Shown: positions 1-11,540, counted from the first letter of the stretch. The stretch is DNA of 64,000 bases from Geomonas anaerohicana (GCF_016458305.1 NZ_JAEMHL010000003.1:186001-250000); one strand, 5' to 3'. Notes: generated by a model not told the origin, from the sequence alone. Translations and numbers: made by a program.

Positions 1-438
1 AAGAACGTGAAAGGGGTCGCCCCCGACACCATGGCGCTTCTGATGAACCACCAGTTCGAGGGGAACATAAGGGAGCTGAAGAACGTCATCAACTCGGCCG
101 TCGTCTTCTGCCGCGGCGACATCCTGGTCCCCGGCGATTTCGAGTCGTTCCTCACCGCCAAGGCGGGTTTCAAGGAAGTGGACCTCGAGGTGGTGGGGGA
201 TGACTACTACGAGGTGTTCTGGAGCATGCTGGAGCCGGTCTTCGACGGCATCTGCGCCAAGAACAAGGGCGCCATCTACGAGAGCGTCAACATGGGGTTG
301 GAGAAGGCGCTGATCCACATGGCCATGGAGAAGAGCAACAACAACCAGGTGTTCGCGGCGAAGCTTTTGGGCATCAGCCGCAACACGCTGCGTGACCGCC
401 TGGAGCGCTACCGGATCGGGACGGGCGAGTCGTCGTAG
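1..438 (+). CDS. Sigma-54-dependent transcriptional activator, C-terminal part (cut by window start)
   Basis: The open frame runs in from outside the window, so only the last 145 residues are visible. They hold the end of an AAA+ sigma-54 activator domain (FEGNIRELKNVI, the usual [F/P]GNVREL sequence) and, at the very end, a Fis-type helix-turn-helix (NNNQVFAAKLLGISRNTLRDR) that binds an enhancer-like DNA site. Between them is a linker of about 60 residues, longer than the minimum. The family hydrolyses ATP to remodel sigma-54 RNA polymerase. The N-terminal sensory or receiver domain lies outside the window, so the signal is unknown. The GTG at position 7 is an internal valine and not a plausible start. 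Family confidence is high; target genes cannot be told. Confidence 0.85.
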   Translation, partial: KNVKGVAPDTMALLMNHQFEGNIRELKNVINSAVVFCRGDILVPGDFESFLTAKAGFKEVDLEVVGDDYYEVFWSMLEPVFDGICAKNKGAIYESVNMGLEKALIHMAMEKSNNNQVFAAKLLGISRNTLRDRLERYRIGTGESS

Positions 439-470
439 CAATCGCCCTCGGGGGCTTTCTTCCTTGCGTC

Positions 471-683
471 CCTCCCCCCGGAGGGGGGAGGTCAGGAGGG
501 GGGATGCTCATCCGCTCGACGACCGGCTGCCCCCTCCCTGACCCTCCCCCTCCGGGGGAGGGGACCGAATGGGCAAGGGATGTGGGAGAGCAAAAGTGAC
601 AGAGAAATGAAGAGAGCCGGCGACCTGATGGTCTGCCGGCTCTTCTTGTCTCGCTAGGGTTCCTCCCCCCGGAGGGGGGGAGG
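471..683. repeat. Three G/C-rich palindromes in a gene-free stretch
   Basis: Three short perfect inverted repeats made of C-runs and G-runs lie at 471-491 (arms CCTCCCCCC and GGGGGGAGG, loop GGA), 542-562 (CCCTCCCCC and GGGGGAGGG, loop TCC) and 662-683 (CCTCCCCCC and GGGGGGAGG). They resemble the dispersed intergenic palindromes of Geobacter genomes. Related versions occur in this window at 42647-42669, near 43597, and inside the cheR reading frame at about 37143-37180. Confidence 0.7.
613..650. terminator. Candidate terminator hairpin between convergent genes
   Basis: AGAGCCGGC (613-621) pairs with GCCGGCTCT (635-643) around a 13-nt loop, followed by a T-rich stretch TCTTGTC. It lies between the activator ending at 438 and the HD-GYP gene ending at 704, so it could serve either strand. 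The T-tract is imperfect. Confidence 0.5.
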
Positions 684-703
684 GGACCATGACTAACAGT
701 CAG

Positions 704-1743
704 TTACAGCGTCTTCCCTGCCGCCCTTTCCCACTCCTCCTTGGGGATGGAGAGGAACACGTCCACCAGCTTCGGGTCGAACTGCTGACCTGAGCAGCGC
801 ACCACCTCGTCCAAGACCGCCTGGAAGGTGAGGGCCTTGCGGTAGGGACGGTCCGAGGTCATGGCGTCCAGGGTGTCCACCAGCGAGAAGATGCGCGCGC
901 TGATTGGGATCGCTTCGCCGGCGGTCCGGTGGGGATAGCCGGTGCCGTCGTAGCGCTCGTGATGGAACAGCACCAGTTCGGCGGCGTCGGTGAAATACTT
1001 GATCCCGGCCAGGATGTCGTAGCCGATCTTCGGGTGCTGCCGCATGACCTTCCACTCTTCGTCATCCAGTTTTCCCGGCTTCAAGAGGATGTTGTCGGAG
1101 ACGCCGATCTTGCCGATGTCGTGCAGAAGCGCCCCCTTGCCCATGATGATGCGCTCTTCCGGCCCGATCCCTGCTTTCTCCGCCAGCAGGCAGGTGTAGG
1201 CCATGACCCGCTCCGAGTGCGAACCGACCTCTTTTTCCCTCGCGTCCAGCGCCCGGATCAGCGCCGCCAGCGTGTGCTCATAGGCTTGATTGATCTCGCC
1301 CATGACGGCCCTGATCACCTCGGTCTGCTCTCGGACCTTGAGTTCGAGGTTGGCCTGGTATTCCTTGTTCTCCATGACCAGGCGCCGCTTCTCCAGGGTG
1401 TTCTTGACGGTCAGAAGCACCCGGTCCAGGTTGAAGGGCTTGGTGATGTAGTCTTCGGCACCGTTGTGGATGCAGGAAAGCGCGGTGTCCATGTCGTTCA
1501 TCGCGGTGATCATCAGCACCGTGGTGTCCGGCGTGACCTGCTTGATATCCTTCAAGAGATCGATCCCTGAGCGCCCGGGCATCATGATGTCCAAAAGCGC
1601 CAGGTCCAACTGCTGGCTGTTGATTATTTCCAGACCTTCTTCGGCACTGCCGGCCTGGAAGCACGTGAATCCTTCCTTGGACAGAGTGATGTTGATCAGT
1701 TCTCTGATCATGTCCTCGTCGTCGGCTATCAGTATGTTCCCTT

Positions 1744-1747
<4 letters not shown>
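704..1747 (-). CDS. Response regulator with HD-GYP domain (likely c-di-GMP phosphodiesterase)
   Basis: 347 residues. An N-terminal receiver domain (about 1-120) has the acidic pocket ADDED near the start and phospho-acceptor Asp53 in LLDIMMPG. A coiled linker (about 120-160) leads to an HD-GYP domain with HDIGKIGV and HHERYDGTGYP, the metal-binding and GYP signatures of RpfG-type cyclic-di-GMP phosphodiesterases. The start is TTG at 1747, with AGGAGG six bases upstream. That TTG overlaps the TGA stop of the preceding hybrid kinase (shared bases 1744-1747), so the two are translationally coupled and probably partners. Inferred role: the kinase phosphorylates the receiver, which controls c-di-GMP breakdown in the cytoplasm. 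Confidence 0.9.
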
Positions 1748-4068
<2,321 letters not shown>

Positions 4069-4271
4069 CTTGGCAGGGCTCCCTCGCGTCGATGCATCTG
4101 ATTCGCAACCTTCCTTCACCTCCTTATCGGCTGGCTACAGCAATAGGTTTAGCTGCACGCTCATTTTTATCAAAAAAGGAAAGAGTGTGAACACTGCTTT
4201 CTTGGCTACTAATTGCCGGCGGAGTGTGCTATGAATTTGGCAGCTTACCCGCCGCAAAGGAGAATAACAGC

Positions 4272-5390
4272 GTGCACGTCCTTTCTTTTGCCCGTCCCAT
4301 GCCCAAGATCCTGCTGTTAGTGCTTTTGTCGGCCTGCCTTGGTGCAGGTTGCTCCAAAGAAGCCGAGAAACCTAAGGTCAAAGCTGCGCCGCCGGTGACC
4401 GTGGCACGGGCCGCCGTGAAAGACGTTCCCATTGAACTGCGCGCCATCGGCAACGTCGAGGCTTACGCCACCGTGGCCCTCAAGTCCCGCGTCGCCGGCA
4501 TGATCACCGCGGTGCAGTTCAAAGAGGGGGACGATGTCGCCAAGGGTGCGCTGCTCTTTACCGTGGACCCGCGCCCGTTCCAGGCGCAACTGGCACAGGC
4601 GCAAGCGAACCTGGCCCGCGACCTTGCCAGCGCCAACAACGCAAAGGAACAGGCGAAGCGCTACGCCTCGCTCTGGCAGGAGGGGATCGTGACCCGCGAG
4701 CAGTACGACCAGCTCCAGGCCAACGCGGACTCCCTCTCCGCCTCGGTGGCCTCGCTGCGCGCCGCGGTGGACAACGCCAAGCTGCAACTCGATTACTGTT
4801 TCATCCGCTCCCCCATGTCCGGGCGCACCGGTGGGCTTACCACCCACGCCGGCAATCTGGTCAAAGAAAACGACACCGCGCTGGTCACCATCAACCAGAT
4901 CACCCCGCTCTACGTCACCTTCTCGCTGCCGGAAAAGGAATTGGCCACCATCAAGGCGAGGATCGGCGGCAAACTGCCGGTTCAGGCCCGGGTCGCAGGG
5001 AGTGCCGTTGCCGAGCAGGGGACGGTGACCTTTCTCGATAACGGGGTCGATCCCGCCACCGGCACCATCAAGGTCAAGGCGACCTTCGCCAATGCCCGCA
5101 AGACGCTCTGGCCCGGCCAGTTCGTCAACGTCGCCATCACCCTGGACACCAGGAAGGGCGCCACCGTGGTCCCGACCCGCGCCGTCCAGACCGGCCAGCA
5201 GGGGGAATTCGTCTATGTCGTGAAACCCGACGCCACCGCGGAGGTGCGTCCGGTGAGCACCGGGCCTGCTCTCGATGGCGTGACCGTGATCGAGAAGGGG
5301 CTGGTGCCCGGCGACACCGTGGTTACCGACGGGCAGGTGAAACTGGTGCCGGGCGGCAAGGTCGTCGTGAAGGGCGGGGCACCCTCATGA
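4272..5390 (+). CDS. RND efflux periplasmic adaptor lipoprotein (MdtA/AcrA type)
   Basis: About 372 residues from the GTG at 4272, nine bases after AAAGGAG; an ATG at 4299 is possible, and the GTG at 4224 lacks an RBS. A lipoprotein signal peptide ends at LGAGC, so the mature protein should be anchored to a membrane by a lipidated cysteine. The barrel-sandwich half-motifs (VALKSRVAGMI, SPMSGRTGGL), a helical hairpin (about 95-160) and beta-barrel sequences (TFLDNGVDPATGTIKVKATF) are typical of membrane fusion proteins. Its last four bases (ATGA) overlap the start of the pump gene. No outer-membrane factor follows, so the pair must share a TolC-like channel encoded elsewhere, possibly the one at 49720. 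Substrate unknown. Confidence 0.9.
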   Translation: MHVLSFARPMPKILLLVLLSACLGAGCSKEAEKPKVKAAPPVTVARAAVKDVPIELRAIGNVEAYATVALKSRVAGMITAVQFKEGDDVAKGALLFTVDPRPFQAQLAQAQANLARDLASANNAKEQAKRYASLWQEGIVTREQYDQLQANADSLSASVASLRAAVDNAKLQLDYCFIRSPMSGRTGGLTTHAGNLVKENDTALVTINQITPLYVTFSLPEKELATIKARIGGKLPVQARVAGSAVAEQGTVTFLDNGVDPATGTIKVKATFANARKTLWPGQFVNVAITLDTRKGATVVPTRAVQTGQQGEFVYVVKPDATAEVRPVSTGPALDGVTVIEKGLVPGDTVVTDGQVKLVPGGKVVVKGGAPS

Positions 5391-8300
5391 ACCTTGCGGA
5401 ACTCTTCATCCGGCGGCCGGTGATGACCAGCCTGGTCATGCTCGCCATCGTGCTGGCGGGCCTGATCGGTTACCAGTTGCTTCCGGTGAACGACCTCCCC
5501 AACGTCGACTACCCAACCATCCAGGTCACTGCGAACCTTCCCGGCGCGAGCCCGGAGACCATGGCCAGCGCCGTCGCCACGCCGCTGGAGCGCCAGCTCT
5601 CCACCATCGCCGGCATCGACACCATGAACTCCACCAGCGGCCAGGGTGTCACCCGCATCACGCTGCGCTTCGCGCTGGAGCGCGACATCGATGCGGCGGC
5701 GCAGGACGTGCAGTCCGCCATCACCAAGGCGAGCCGCCAGCTTCCCCAGGACATGCCGTCGCCTCCCTCCTACCAGAAGGTTAACCCGGCCGACCAGCCG
5801 GTGCTCTACCTGGTGCTCAGCTCCAAAACCCTGCCGCTGTCCCAGGTGAACGAGTACGCGGACACCATGATCGCGCAGCGCATCTCCATGGTGAGCGGCG
5901 TGGCCCAGGTGCAGGTCTACGGTTCGCAGAAGTACGCGGTCCGGGCGCGGCTGAACCCGATGGCGCTTGCCTCCAGGAAGATCGGCATCGACGAGGTGTC
6001 GCAGGCGCTCTCCGGCGGCAACGTGAACCTCCCCACCGGCACCCTGCAGGACGCCAGCACGTCGTTCGCGATCCAGTCGCAGGGCGAACTACTGGACGCC
6101 GCCGCCTACCGTCCGCTGATCGTCGCCTACCGCGGCGGCTCTCCGGTGCGGCTGTCCGACCTGGGGAGCGTGGTCGATTCGGTAGAGAACGACAAGATCG
6201 CCGCCTGGTTCAACGGGCGCGAGCGCGCCATCATCCTCGCCGTCCAGCGCCAGCCCGGCACCAACACCATCGAGGTGGTGGACTCCATCAAGAAGCTTTT
6301 GCCCGGTTTCCGCGACCAGCTTCCCGGCGCGGTCACCCTGCACGAGCTCTATGACCGCTCCCAGGCCATCCGGCACTCCGTGGCCGACGTCAAGTTCACC
6401 CTGGTGCTCACTATCGCCCTGGTGATCATGGTGATCTTCCTCTTTCTCAGGAACCTCTCCGCCACGGTGATACCGAGCCTTGCGCTCCCCATCTCGCTCA
6501 TCGGCACCTTCGCCGCCATGTATGCCCTCAAGTTCTCGGTGAACAACATCACCCTGATGGCGCTTACCCTCTCGGTCGGCTTCGTCGTCGACGACGCCAT
6601 CGTCATGCTGGAAAACATAGTACGCCACATGGAACAGGGGGAGCGACCCATGGAGGCGGCGCTCAAGGGGGCCAAGGAGATCGGCTTCACCATCGTCTCC
6701 ATGACCATCTCGCTGGTGGCCGTATTCATCCCGGTGCTCTTCATGGGAGGCATGCTGGGGCGGCTGCTGCACGAGTTCGCGGTCACCATCACCTGTGCCA
6801 TCCTCATCTCCGGCGTGGTCTCCCTGACCCTCACCCCCATGCTCTGCAGCCGCTTCCTGCATCCTCCCGCCGAGGAGCGCCACGGCAGGCTGTACCTCCT
6901 CCTGGAGCGTGGTTTCGACGCCCTGCTTGCTGCCTACAGCGGGACCCTGAGCGCCGTGCTCCGGCACCGCCGGGCAACCCTCGCCATCACCCTGGTCATG
7001 ACCGCGGTGACCGTGTACCTGTTCAGGGTGATGCCCATGGGCCTGCTCCCCAGCGAGGACCTCGATTCCTTCTACTGCACCACCGAAGGGGCGCAGGGGG
7101 CCTCCTTCGACGAGATGGTCACCCACCAGCAGGAACTCGCCAAGCGCATCGTCGCCAACAAGAACATCAAGGGGTTCATGTCCACCGTCGGTGCCTCGGG
7201 CTCCCGGGTCGGCTCCAATTCCGGCTTCATGTTTGTCACGCTGAAGCCGAGAAGTGAAAGGAATGAGTCGGTGGACCAGGTGATCCAGCAGTTGCGCCCG
7301 AAACTGGGGGAGGTGCCGGGCATCCAGGCTTTCATGCAGAACCCGCCGCCGATCAGGCTGGAGGCGCAACTCTCCAAGAGCCAGTACCAGTTCGTGCTGC
7401 AGAGCCCGGACACCCAGGTCCTCTACGACAGCGCCGCCGCCTTCGAGCAGAAGCTGAAGCAGGTGCCGCAACTGCTGGACGTAACGAGCGACCTGCAGCT
7501 CAAGAACCCGCAGGTCGACCTGAAGATCGACCGGGACAAGGCGACGGCGCTCGGGGTGACGGCGCAGCAGATCGAGGACGCGCTTTATTACGCTTACGGC
7601 TCCAGGCAGGTTTCCACCATCTTCGCGCCGACCAACCAGTACCAGGTGATCCTGGAACTGGAGCCGCAGTACCGGCTCGATCCCTCGGCATTGGGGCTGC
7701 TCTACGTGAGGTCGTCGTCCGGCGTGCTGGTGCCGCTCTCCACCATGACCACGCTCGCCAAGTCGCTGGGGCCGTTGTCGGTGAACCACCTGGGGCAGAT
7801 CACCAGCGTCACGGTCTCCTTCAACGTGAAGCCCGGTGTGCCGCTGGGAGAGGCGGTGGCTGCGGTCGAGAAGCTGGCGGCGAGCACGCTTCCACCCGGG
7901 ATCAACACCGGCTTCCAGGGCGCGGCCCAGGCCTTCCAGTCCTCGACCAAGGGGCTCACGCTCCTTCTGCTGGCGGCCGTGGTCGTGATCTACCTGGTGC
8001 TCGGGATCCTGTACGAGAGCTACGTGCACCCGATCACCATCCTGTCCGGGCTCCCTTCCGCCGGGCTGGGGGCGTTGCTTACGCTGATGCTGTTTCACAA
8101 GGAGCTCGACCTGTACGCCTTCGTCGGCATCATCATGCTGGTGGGGATCGTGAAGAAGAACGCCATCATGATGATCGACTTTGCGCTGGACGCCCAGAGG
8201 CGTGAGGGTAAGAGCCCGATGGACGCGATCCACCAGGGGTGCCTGGTCCGTTTCCGTCCCATCATGATGACCACCATGGCGGCGCTGATGGGAACCCTTC

Positions 8301-8494
8301 CTATCGCACTCGCCATCGGCGCCAGCTCCGAAGGGAGACGGCCGTTGGGTTTGGCCGTGGTGGGTGGACTCCTGGTGTCGCAGCTTTTGACGCTCTATAT
8401 CACCCCGGTGGTTTACTACTACCTGGACCGTGCCGTGCAACGGGGCCGGGAGTTTTTCCGGAGCAAGGCGCCGTCACCGCAGCCCGGGCCGTGA
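5387..8494 (+). CDS. RND family multidrug efflux transporter (HAE-1/MdtB-C type)
   Basis: 1035 residues, the usual size for inner-membrane RND pumps that couple proton entry to drug export. The N-terminus LFIRRPVMTSLVMLAIVLAG is the first transmembrane helix. The porter-domain sequence GQGVTRITLRFALERD and the transmembrane helix-4 region with the paired aspartates VGFVVDDAIVMLEN are present; these aspartates form the proton relay in the family. The second half repeats the fold, with VGIIMLVGIVKKNAIMMIDF. It is translationally coupled to the adaptor (4-bp overlap). Substrate range cannot be deduced. Confidence 0.95.
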   Translation: MNLAELFIRRPVMTSLVMLAIVLAGLIGYQLLPVNDLPNVDYPTIQVTANLPGASPETMASAVATPLERQLSTIAGIDTMNSTSGQGVTRITLRFALERDIDAAAQDVQSAITKASRQLPQDMPSPPSYQKVNPADQPVLYLVLSSKTLPLSQVNEYADTMIAQRISMVSGVAQVQVYGSQKYAVRARLNPMALASRKIGIDEVSQALSGGNVNLPTGTLQDASTSFAIQSQGELLDAAAYRPLIVAYRGGSPVRLSDLGSVVDSVENDKIAAWFNGRERAIILAVQRQPGTNTIEVVDSIKKLLPGFRDQLPGAVTLHELYDRSQAIRHSVADVKFTLVLTIALVIMVIFLFLRNLSATVIPSLALPISLIGTFAAMYALKFSVNNITLMALTLSVGFVVDDAIVMLENIVRHMEQGERPMEAALKGAKEIGFTIVSMTISLVAVFIPVLFMGGMLGRLLHEFAVTITCAILISGVVSLTLTPMLCSRFLHPPAEERHGRLYLLLERGFDALLAAYSGTLSAVLRHRRATLAITLVMTAVTVYLFRVMPMGLLPSEDLDSFYCTTEGAQGASFDEMVTHQQELAKRIVANKNIKGFMSTVGASGSRVGSNSGFMFVTLKPRSERNESVDQVIQQLRPKLGEVPGIQAFMQNPPPIRLEAQLSKSQYQFVLQSPDTQVLYDSAAAFEQKLKQVPQLLDVTSDLQLKNPQVDLKIDRDKATALGVTAQQIEDALYYAYGSRQVSTIFAPTNQYQVILELEPQYRLDPSALGLLYVRSSSGVLVPLSTMTTLAKSLGPLSVNHLGQITSVTVSFNVKPGVPLGEAVAAVEKLAASTLPPGINTGFQGAAQAFQSSTKGLTLLLLAAVVVIYLVLGILYESYVHPITILSGLPSAGLGALLTLMLFHKELDLYAFVGIIMLVGIVKKNAIMMIDFALDAQRREGKSPMDAIHQGCLVRFRPIMMTTMAALMGTLPIALAIGASSEGRRPLGLAVVGGLLVSQLLTLYITPVVYYYLDRAVQRGREFFRSKAPSPQPGP

Positions 8495-8535
8495 TTGCCG
8501 TTCGCAGCCGTAACGATGCACAACAACGTAGAAGG

Positions 8536-8581
8536 TTGAACGTAGAGCAGGTTCAAAACATTGAACGTTGAACGTTGAACG
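8536..8581. repeat. TTGAACG heptamer repeats upstream of the FliK-like gene
   Basis: Three contiguous copies of TTGAACG occupy 8561-8581 and a fourth lies at 8536-8542. The same heptamer occurs in tandem at 46515-46542, immediately upstream of a second RND pump gene. Because GTTGAAC and GTTCAAC are reverse complements, each junction contains the self-complementary core AACGTT. Function unknown. Confidence 0.75.
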
Positions 8582-8607
8582 GTTTCTGCAGTTCCCAGGA
8601 ACGCGCC

Positions 8608-9549
8608 ATGTTGATCAACGACGAAGCCCAAAAACAGGTACTGACCATCCTTGCCAAGACGGCGGTCACCCCGACCGCCGATGTGCAGGAGCGTGCCAGC
8701 TCGCTGCTGCAGCTAAACCCCGGGCAGGCGGTCAAGGCCGAGATCATCGCCAACCTCCCCAACAGCATGTACATGGCGCGGGTGGCCGGGGAACTCTACA
8801 AACTGGAGATCCCGCTCAACGTGCAGCCGGGGGAAACCCTGGAACTCACCTTCGTCACCGCCGATCCCCGCGTCACCTTCCAGATGCTGCGCCCCCAGAC
8901 CGAATCGGTGCAGCTGAGCTCCATGGGGAAATGGCTTGCCGACGTCGTGGAGAACGCGCCTGGGCTGCCGCCGGCCACCGAACCGCTGGTCGAGCATCCT
9001 GAGCAGGCGGCGGCCCAACTTGCCGGGCGGCTGAAGACCAGCCTGACCCAGAACGGCATGTTCTACGAATCGCACCTGGCCCAGTGGGCCCTGGGGGGGC
9101 TCCCCCTCAAGGAACTGCTCAAGGAGCCACAGGGGAAACTGTCCCGCCTGTTGGCGGAGGGGGAGGGGCGCGAGGCCGGGGACGACAGCGGGGGCGCCAT
9201 CGCCGACAGCCGGACGCTGCCGCTCATCAAGGAGCAGCTGCACCTGTTGAACACCGGCGTGCTGGCCTGGCAGGGGGAGGCCTGGCCCGGGCAGGAGATG
9301 AGGCTGGTGGTGGGGGAGGGGAGCGCGGAGCAGTGGGAACAGGGGCTCGAGGCCAACCTCTCCCTGGAACTGCCGCGCCTGGGCGGGGTCAAGGCGAGGC
9401 TTCGTTTCACGCCGGAGGGGATCAACGTGGAACTGGTCTGCGACCGTCCCGGCGCCTCTGAAGTAATGCGCCAGGCCAGCGGAGAGCTGCGCGCCGCGCT
9501 GGCCACGCAAGGTCTGCACCTGAACAAGATGGCGGCCAAGGATGACTAG
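8608..9549 (+). CDS. FliK-like (flagellar hook-length control C-terminal type) protein
   Basis: About 313 residues from the ATG at 8608, preceded by CAGGAAC; an in-frame ATG at 8575 lies inside the heptamer repeats. The C-terminal third (LSLELPRLGGVKARLRFTPE, then a segment ending in LRAALATQGLHL) resembles the FliK C-terminal domain, in which a beta-sheet core is followed by a helix and ATQGL. The N-terminal part is rich in hydrophobic and charged residues without a signal peptide. It overlaps by eight bases with a stand-alone FlhB C-terminal-like gene. In flagellar export FliK and FlhB-C act together to switch substrates, so the pairing supports the assignment. No other flagellar genes are visible, and a role outside the canonical hook remains possible. 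Confidence 0.6.
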   Translation: MLINDEAQKQVLTILAKTAVTPTADVQERASSLLQLNPGQAVKAEIIANLPNSMYMARVAGELYKLEIPLNVQPGETLELTFVTADPRVTFQMLRPQTESVQLSSMGKWLADVVENAPGLPPATEPLVEHPEQAAAQLAGRLKTSLTQNGMFYESHLAQWALGGLPLKELLKEPQGKLSRLLAEGEGREAGDDSGGAIADSRTLPLIKEQLHLLNTGVLAWQGEAWPGQEMRLVVGEGSAEQWEQGLEANLSLELPRLGGVKARLRFTPEGINVELVCDRPGASEVMRQASGELRAALATQGLHLNKMAAKDD

Positions 9550-9826
9550 GAAAACGTCCGACATGAAGCGCGCGGTGGCCATGGCCTACAACCCGGACGA
9601 GGGGGGCGCCCCGAGGGTTATTGCCAAGGGTGCCGGTATCAGCGCGGAAGCGATCATCTCGCTGGCCAAGGAGCACGGCGTGTACGTGCACCAGTCCCCC
9701 GAACTGGTGTCCATGCTGATGCAGATCGACCTCGATGCAGAAATCCCGCCCGAACTGTACCAGGCCGTCGCCGAGTTGCTGGCCTGGCTCTACTCGCTGG
9801 ACCAGCAACTGGACCGGGAGCTTTAA
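9542..9826 (+). CDS. Stand-alone FlhB C-terminal-like protein (EscU/YscU/HrcU family)
   Basis: 94 residues. The sequence MKRAVAMAYNPDEGGAPRVIAKG, then a helix containing HGVYVHQSPELVSML and a C-terminal helix, matches the cytosolic autocleaving domain of FlhB-type export proteins without the membrane part. The NPTH autocleavage motif is replaced by NPDE, so self-cleavage is not expected. Such short paralogues (FlhX/YlqH-like) are known in several bacteria. It starts inside the end of the FliK-like gene, implying coupled translation and a joint function in export switching. Confidence 0.8.
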   Translation: MTRKTSDMKRAVAMAYNPDEGGAPRVIAKGAGISAEAIISLAKEHGVYVHQSPELVSMLMQIDLDAEIPPELYQAVAELLAWLYSLDQQLDREL

Positions 9827-9994
9827 ACAGCTGCCATCGCGGCTCGGCTTTGCCGCAACACCCTACCTCAGTAATTCCCGCTCTATCATGTGAGAAATAT
9901 AACTCCGCCTCTAACTTGCCGTAGTAGCGTCGTATTATAAAATTTGGACTGCCTCCGACACTCACTGTACATCGTCTATGCAGGGAGTCGGCCT

Positions 9995-10576
9995 ATGTCC
10001 AGTCCTAAGCCCGTACGGATGCTGTCCTGCCTTGCCTTTACCTCGGCTGTTCTTGCCGGCTGTTTCGAGCACCTGGACATAGGTGGCTTGGGAAAATACG
10101 GTGCGGCGCGATGGGTCAGGTATCGCCCCGCCAGAGAAGCGCAGCAGCCCCAGGAAAAGTCGGTACTGGATGCTGCCCGTGACTACTGCACCATCGCGGC
10201 GGAGGGGGTCGACGTGATGTACGTGAAGTCGGACGCAGGATGTCAGCAGGTAGCCGTCGTGGAGCGGGTGCGTGATGGATCGGATTGGTCGGCGCCGCGG
10301 CGTGTGGTGAGGTACTGGGTGGAAAAGGGCAAGATTGCAGGGATGTGTTCAGAGACAGTCGAGGTTTTTCCTGACATCCAGTTCGAACGCGCCGTGATCA
10401 CGACCGCCCAGAAGGCAGGCACGCTGGACCCTGTCACTCTCTACGACGGCGGGGACCTGCAGGTCAGCATGTCGTCGCGCCGCCTGGACGGCTGCACGGT
10501 ACTGGTTATGATCTACGACAAAGATTTCAGCAGCAGAGAGCCGCTCGCAGTAAAGGTCGTCAACTTCTGCCACTAG
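9995..10576 (+). CDS. Hypothetical lipoprotein
   Basis: 193 residues from the ATG at 9995, with AGGGAG seven bases upstream; a TTG at 9944 would add 17 residues but has no RBS. The N-terminus MSSPKPVRMLSCLAFTSAVLAGC ends in a lipobox (LAGC), so the mature protein should be a membrane-anchored lipoprotein starting CFEHLDIGG. Cysteines occur in CTIAAEG, GCQQVA, GMCSE and GCTVL. No known domain is recognised. It is convergent with the ChaN-like gene, 12 bases apart, and appears monocistronic. Confidence 0.7.
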   Translation: MSSPKPVRMLSCLAFTSAVLAGCFEHLDIGGLGKYGAARWVRYRPAREAQQPQEKSVLDAARDYCTIAAEGVDVMYVKSDAGCQQVAVVERVRDGSDWSAPRRVVRYWVEKGKIAGMCSETVEVFPDIQFERAVITTAQKAGTLDPVTLYDGGDLQVSMSSRRLDGCTVLVMIYDKDFSSREPLAVKVVNFCH

Positions 10577-10588
10577 GGGAGAGCGGCG

Positions 10589-11431
10589 CTAGAACCGCTC
10601 CCGCAGCAGGTAGTCCGTGTCCTGGAGCGTTGCGGTCTCCTCGTCCAGCGGCGGGACGGGGGGAAGCACGATCCGGTACTCCAGGTTCCCCTTCAACTCG
10701 GCAGGTACGCCTCCCACCCCGCGCGCATGCGCGCCCCCCGCAATCACCACCATGACCTTGCCCGGATGTGCCGTGAGGTATCCGGTGATGCGCCGTGCCA
10801 TCACCATATTGCGCAGCATCTGTGCCTCGGCGATGTGCCGGAACGATTCACGGCTTCTGCCGTGACTTGGGGAGTAGCCGCGCATGAAATCGAGGAACTG
10901 GTCGGTGACGCTGGCGTCGACGTCGGGCGGAAGTTCGGCGCGTTCGAGGGGGGAAAGGGAGGCGAAGCCGCGCTGCGCCACGGCCTGCACCACGGCGCGC
11001 GGCGCGTTCAGCGCCACGATGGGGATGTGGTTGTCGCGGGCGAAGAAAAAGATGTCGCTGTACATGCCCCAGGGGATGTGGCGCCAGCTCCAGTGGTACA
11101 CCTTGCGGAAGGCGTCTTCCGGCACCTTGCCGGCGCTCCAGGCGTCCAGTGCGGGCTGGCTCACGCTCTCGAACATCTCCATGCCTATGGCGAGGTCCTT
11201 GCCCTGGGCATGGAGAGCTTGGAGTACCCGCAGTTGCAGGCGGTGATGCGCCGGCGCGTCGTGCCGCTCGCCGAGGAAGAGAACCGGTGCGTCCGAGATG
11301 TCGGCGATCATGGTGTCGACGTCGACGGTGGCGCCGTCACTCATGCGCAGCGCCTGCGTGATCGAGCAGGCGCAGAGCAGGGTGACCAGGAGGGATAGCA
11401 GTAGCAACTTGGCGGCGCTGTGGATGGACAT
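10589..11431 (-). CDS. ChaN family lipoprotein (haem/iron-binding related)
   Basis: About 280 residues from the ATG at 11431, chosen because it opens a lipoprotein signal peptide (AAKLLLLSLLVTLLCAC); the upstream frame to 11623 runs through a repeat and has no conserved sequence. The mature part starts with VDVDTMIADISDAPVLFLGERHD, where GERHD is the ChaN/DUF399 signature, and continues with GMEMFES, YSDIFFFARDNHIPIVALN and MVVIAGGAHARG. ChaN of Campylobacter binds haem as a dimer at the outer membrane and is linked to iron uptake. The RBS upstream of 11431 is weak. No iron-uptake partner is adjacent. Confidence 0.8.
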   Translation of the reverse strand: MSIHSAAKLLLLSLLVTLLCACSITQALRMSDGATVDVDTMIADISDAPVLFLGERHDAPAHHRLQLRVLQALHAQGKDLAIGMEMFESVSQPALDAWSAGKVPEDAFRKVYHWSWRHIPWGMYSDIFFFARDNHIPIVALNAPRAVVQAVAQRGFASLSPLERAELPPDVDASVTDQFLDFMRGYSPSHGRSRESFRHIAEAQMLRNMVMARRITGYLTAHPGKVMVVIAGGAHARGVGGVPAELKGNLEYRIVLPPVPPLDEETATLQDTDYLLRERF

Positions 11432-11540
11432 GGGCGTGGTTATAGCAGAAACGACGGGAAGGCGCCATGGGAAAGAGGAAATGCCTATGCAGCGCTGACA
11501 AAGGCAAATCCCATGTTCCCTCGCAGCGCCGCACGTGCCC

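Noticed and set aside
4203-4217. Sigma-54 promoter ahead of the first RND adaptor (TGGCTACTAATTGCC)
   Set aside because: GG and GC are nine bases apart instead of ten.
6089-8440. Very long open frames antisense to the RND, kinase and chemosensory genes (e.g. 6089-8440, 28297-30006, 45924-48146, 33553-35913)
   Set aside because: They are shadows caused by high GC at third codon positions; their translations are low-complexity and the opposite strand has conserved domains throughout.
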